Assembly (NCBI GenBank): GCA_902475475.1
Contig: CABRZY010000100.1
Span: 1-6,534 of the forward strand
Direction of reading: 5' to 3'
Origin: an uncultured Collinsella sp.
GTDB taxonomy: Bacteria; Actinomycetota; Coriobacteriia; Coriobacteriales; Coriobacteriaceae
DNA: 6,534 nucleotides
The number at the start of each line of letters is the position of its first letter. Positions within the stretch are counted from its first letter, which is position 1. The notes beneath the pieces were generated by a model, which was not told the DNA's origin, ran no database searches, and was given only the letters and a program-made list of their open reading frames with translations. Position numbers and translations under genes: made by a program. Below are positions 6,129 through 6,534 of this stretch, piece after piece.

Positions 6129-6324
6129 GGTGGCGTCCTCCTTGTCTGCCAGGGACATCGTGTGCCGCGGATCGCTGGGGCGGCGGTTACGCATGCGCAT
6201 GATGTCTTTGTTTACTGTGCGGTTATTCTTCCATTCGTCGTCCGGTGCCGTGATGAGCTTGCCCCAACATAGGGCTCCTTACCTATATGTATGCCCCAGT
6301 TGCCGCTGCCCGGAAGTCTCGAAA

Positions 6325-6343
6325 GGTGGGCCATGTGTCCCAT
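6325..6343. repeat. 19-bp dyad repeat, copy 2 (possible operator of lipoprotein 2)
   Basis: This is identical over 19 bp to copy 1 at 5371-5389 and in the same orientation relative to a lipoprotein gene, but 196 nt before the start codon instead of 69. It also sits 55 nt upstream of the -35 box of the divergent + strand gene, so a bound regulator could act on either side. Confidence 0.55.
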
Positions 6344-6398
6344 GTTTGCGGTGCCGACGCCTATCGTTCGTCATAGAAATCCGCGATGGCCAGGTGCG

Positions 6399-6427
6399 CT
6401 GACGCTTATGTACTTATGGGCTAGACT
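6399..6427 (+). promoter_or_regulatory. Sigma-A type promoter for the right-edge gene
   Basis: CTGACG (-35, 6399-6404) and TAGACT (-10, 6422-6427) are separated by exactly 17 nt, matching 4 of 6 consensus bases at each box with the favoured spacing. Transcription should start near 6434 and give a leader of about 70 nt. This is the best-formed promoter in the window. Confidence 0.65.
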
Positions 6428-6452
6428 TAGCACCATTATGTAATCGATGCGG

Positions 6453-6478
6453 TCGGTCGGCGGTTTCCACCCGACCGA
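6453..6478 (+). promoter_or_regulatory. Leader hairpin before the right-edge gene
   Basis: TCGGTCGG (6453-6460) pairs perfectly with CCGACCGA (6471-6478) around a 10-nt loop. It lies inside the predicted 5' leader and ends 12 nt before the GAAGG ribosome site. No U-tract follows, so it is not a terminator. It could stabilise the mRNA, bind a regulator as DNA, or affect translation. No known riboswitch class was recognised. Confidence 0.4.
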
Positions 6479-6504
6479 TGTATATGACTTGAAGGTGCAT
6501 GCGT

Positions 6505-6534
6505 ATGAGCCAAGAGATGATGGACAAGACCTGC
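6505..6534 (+). CDS. Start of an unidentified gene, truncated by the window edge
   Basis: Only ten codons are present (MSQEMMDKTC). GAAGG (6491-6495) lies 9 nt before the ATG at 6505. An in-frame ATG at 6499 is too close to the ribosome site. The promoter and leader upstream make a real gene likely, but ten residues are too few to assign a family. The absence of a hydrophobic start suggests a cytoplasmic protein. Confidence 0.6.
   Translation, partial: MSQEMMDKTC

Larger units (their letters stand above)
6129..6504. other. Divergent regulatory region between lipoprotein 2 and the right-edge gene
   Basis: This 376-nt stretch holds the ribosome site of the lipoprotein gene (GGAGG, 6137-6141), the 19-bp dyad, a well-formed + strand promoter and a leader hairpin. 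A 15-codon minus-strand ORF (6270 to 6223, MLGQAHHGTGRRMEE) lies behind AAGGAG and could be a leader peptide, but this is weak. ACAGTAAA occurs in the minus strand at 6211-6218 and also at 5343-5350 before the first lipoprotein gene. No clear -35/-10 pair for the second lipoprotein gene was found. Confidence 0.5.

Noticed and set aside
62..6171. Shared 12-mer GTGTGCCGCGGA at 62-73 and 6160-6171
   Set aside because: A 12-base match is expected by chance a few times in a GC-rich window of this size, and the contexts are unrelated.
6129..6200. N-terminal extension of lipoprotein 2
   Set aside because: It would bury a perfect lipoprotein signal behind 24 charged residues. The internal ATG has an ideal ribosome site matching the paralogue.
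4421..6226. Shared GTGCGGTTAT upstream of the phospholipase and lipoprotein 2 genes
   Set aside because: It is only 10 bp and at different distances from the starts; compatible with chance.
1..6534. CRISPR array, insertion sequence or phage genes
   Set aside because: No regularly spaced repeats, transposase motifs, terminal inverted repeats or phage proteins were seen.

Overview
This window looks like chromosomal DNA from a human-gut actinobacterium of the class Coriobacteriia, most likely Collinsella or a close relative. The evidence is indirect. The DNA is moderately GC-rich, the cell-surface protein ends in an LAxTG-type sorting signal of the kind associated with actinobacterial class E sortases, and the lipoproteins have very regular lipoboxes and strong GGAGG ribosome sites. 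The genus is an inference from style. No rRNA or other phylogenetic marker is present.

Layout, left to right. Positions 1-160 hold the terminator of a + strand gene lying outside the window, then a second strong hairpin terminator whose source transcript is unclear. Positions 335-1384 (minus) encode an orphan PD-(D/E)XK nuclease of the YhcG/DUF1016 family. A divergent intergenic region leads to a small + strand gene (1552-1821) for an 89-residue PH-like domain protein. It converges on a large minus-strand gene (1916-4402) for an 828-residue exported, cell-wall-sorted phosphatidylinositol-specific phospholipase C (PI-PLC). A hairpin with a U-tract between the two (1846-1883) terminates the phospholipase transcript.

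Upstream of the phospholipase lie two minus-strand paralogous lipoprotein genes (4708-5301 and 5526-6128). Each has its own strong ribosome site and its own similar GGGAGGG-type terminator. Each also has one copy of a perfect 19-bp repeat (5371-5389 and 6325-6343) that is an imperfect dyad and looks like an operator. The whole unit appears to be a tandem duplication; the second copy has about 127 nt more DNA between the repeat and the gene. The window ends with a well-formed + strand promoter (6399-6427), a leader hairpin and the first 10 codons of a gene that runs off the right edge.

How the parts fit together: three of the six genes encode exported surface proteins (one sortase-type phospholipase and two lipoproteins), so the right two thirds is a cell-envelope region. 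The genes are mostly monocistronic with their own terminators. No operon, phage, insertion sequence or CRISPR array was seen. The most interesting signals are the repeat shared by the duplicated lipoprotein genes and the domain build of the phospholipase (Tat signal, possible beta-trefoil, PI-PLC catalytic core, MBG-like region, LADTG anchor).
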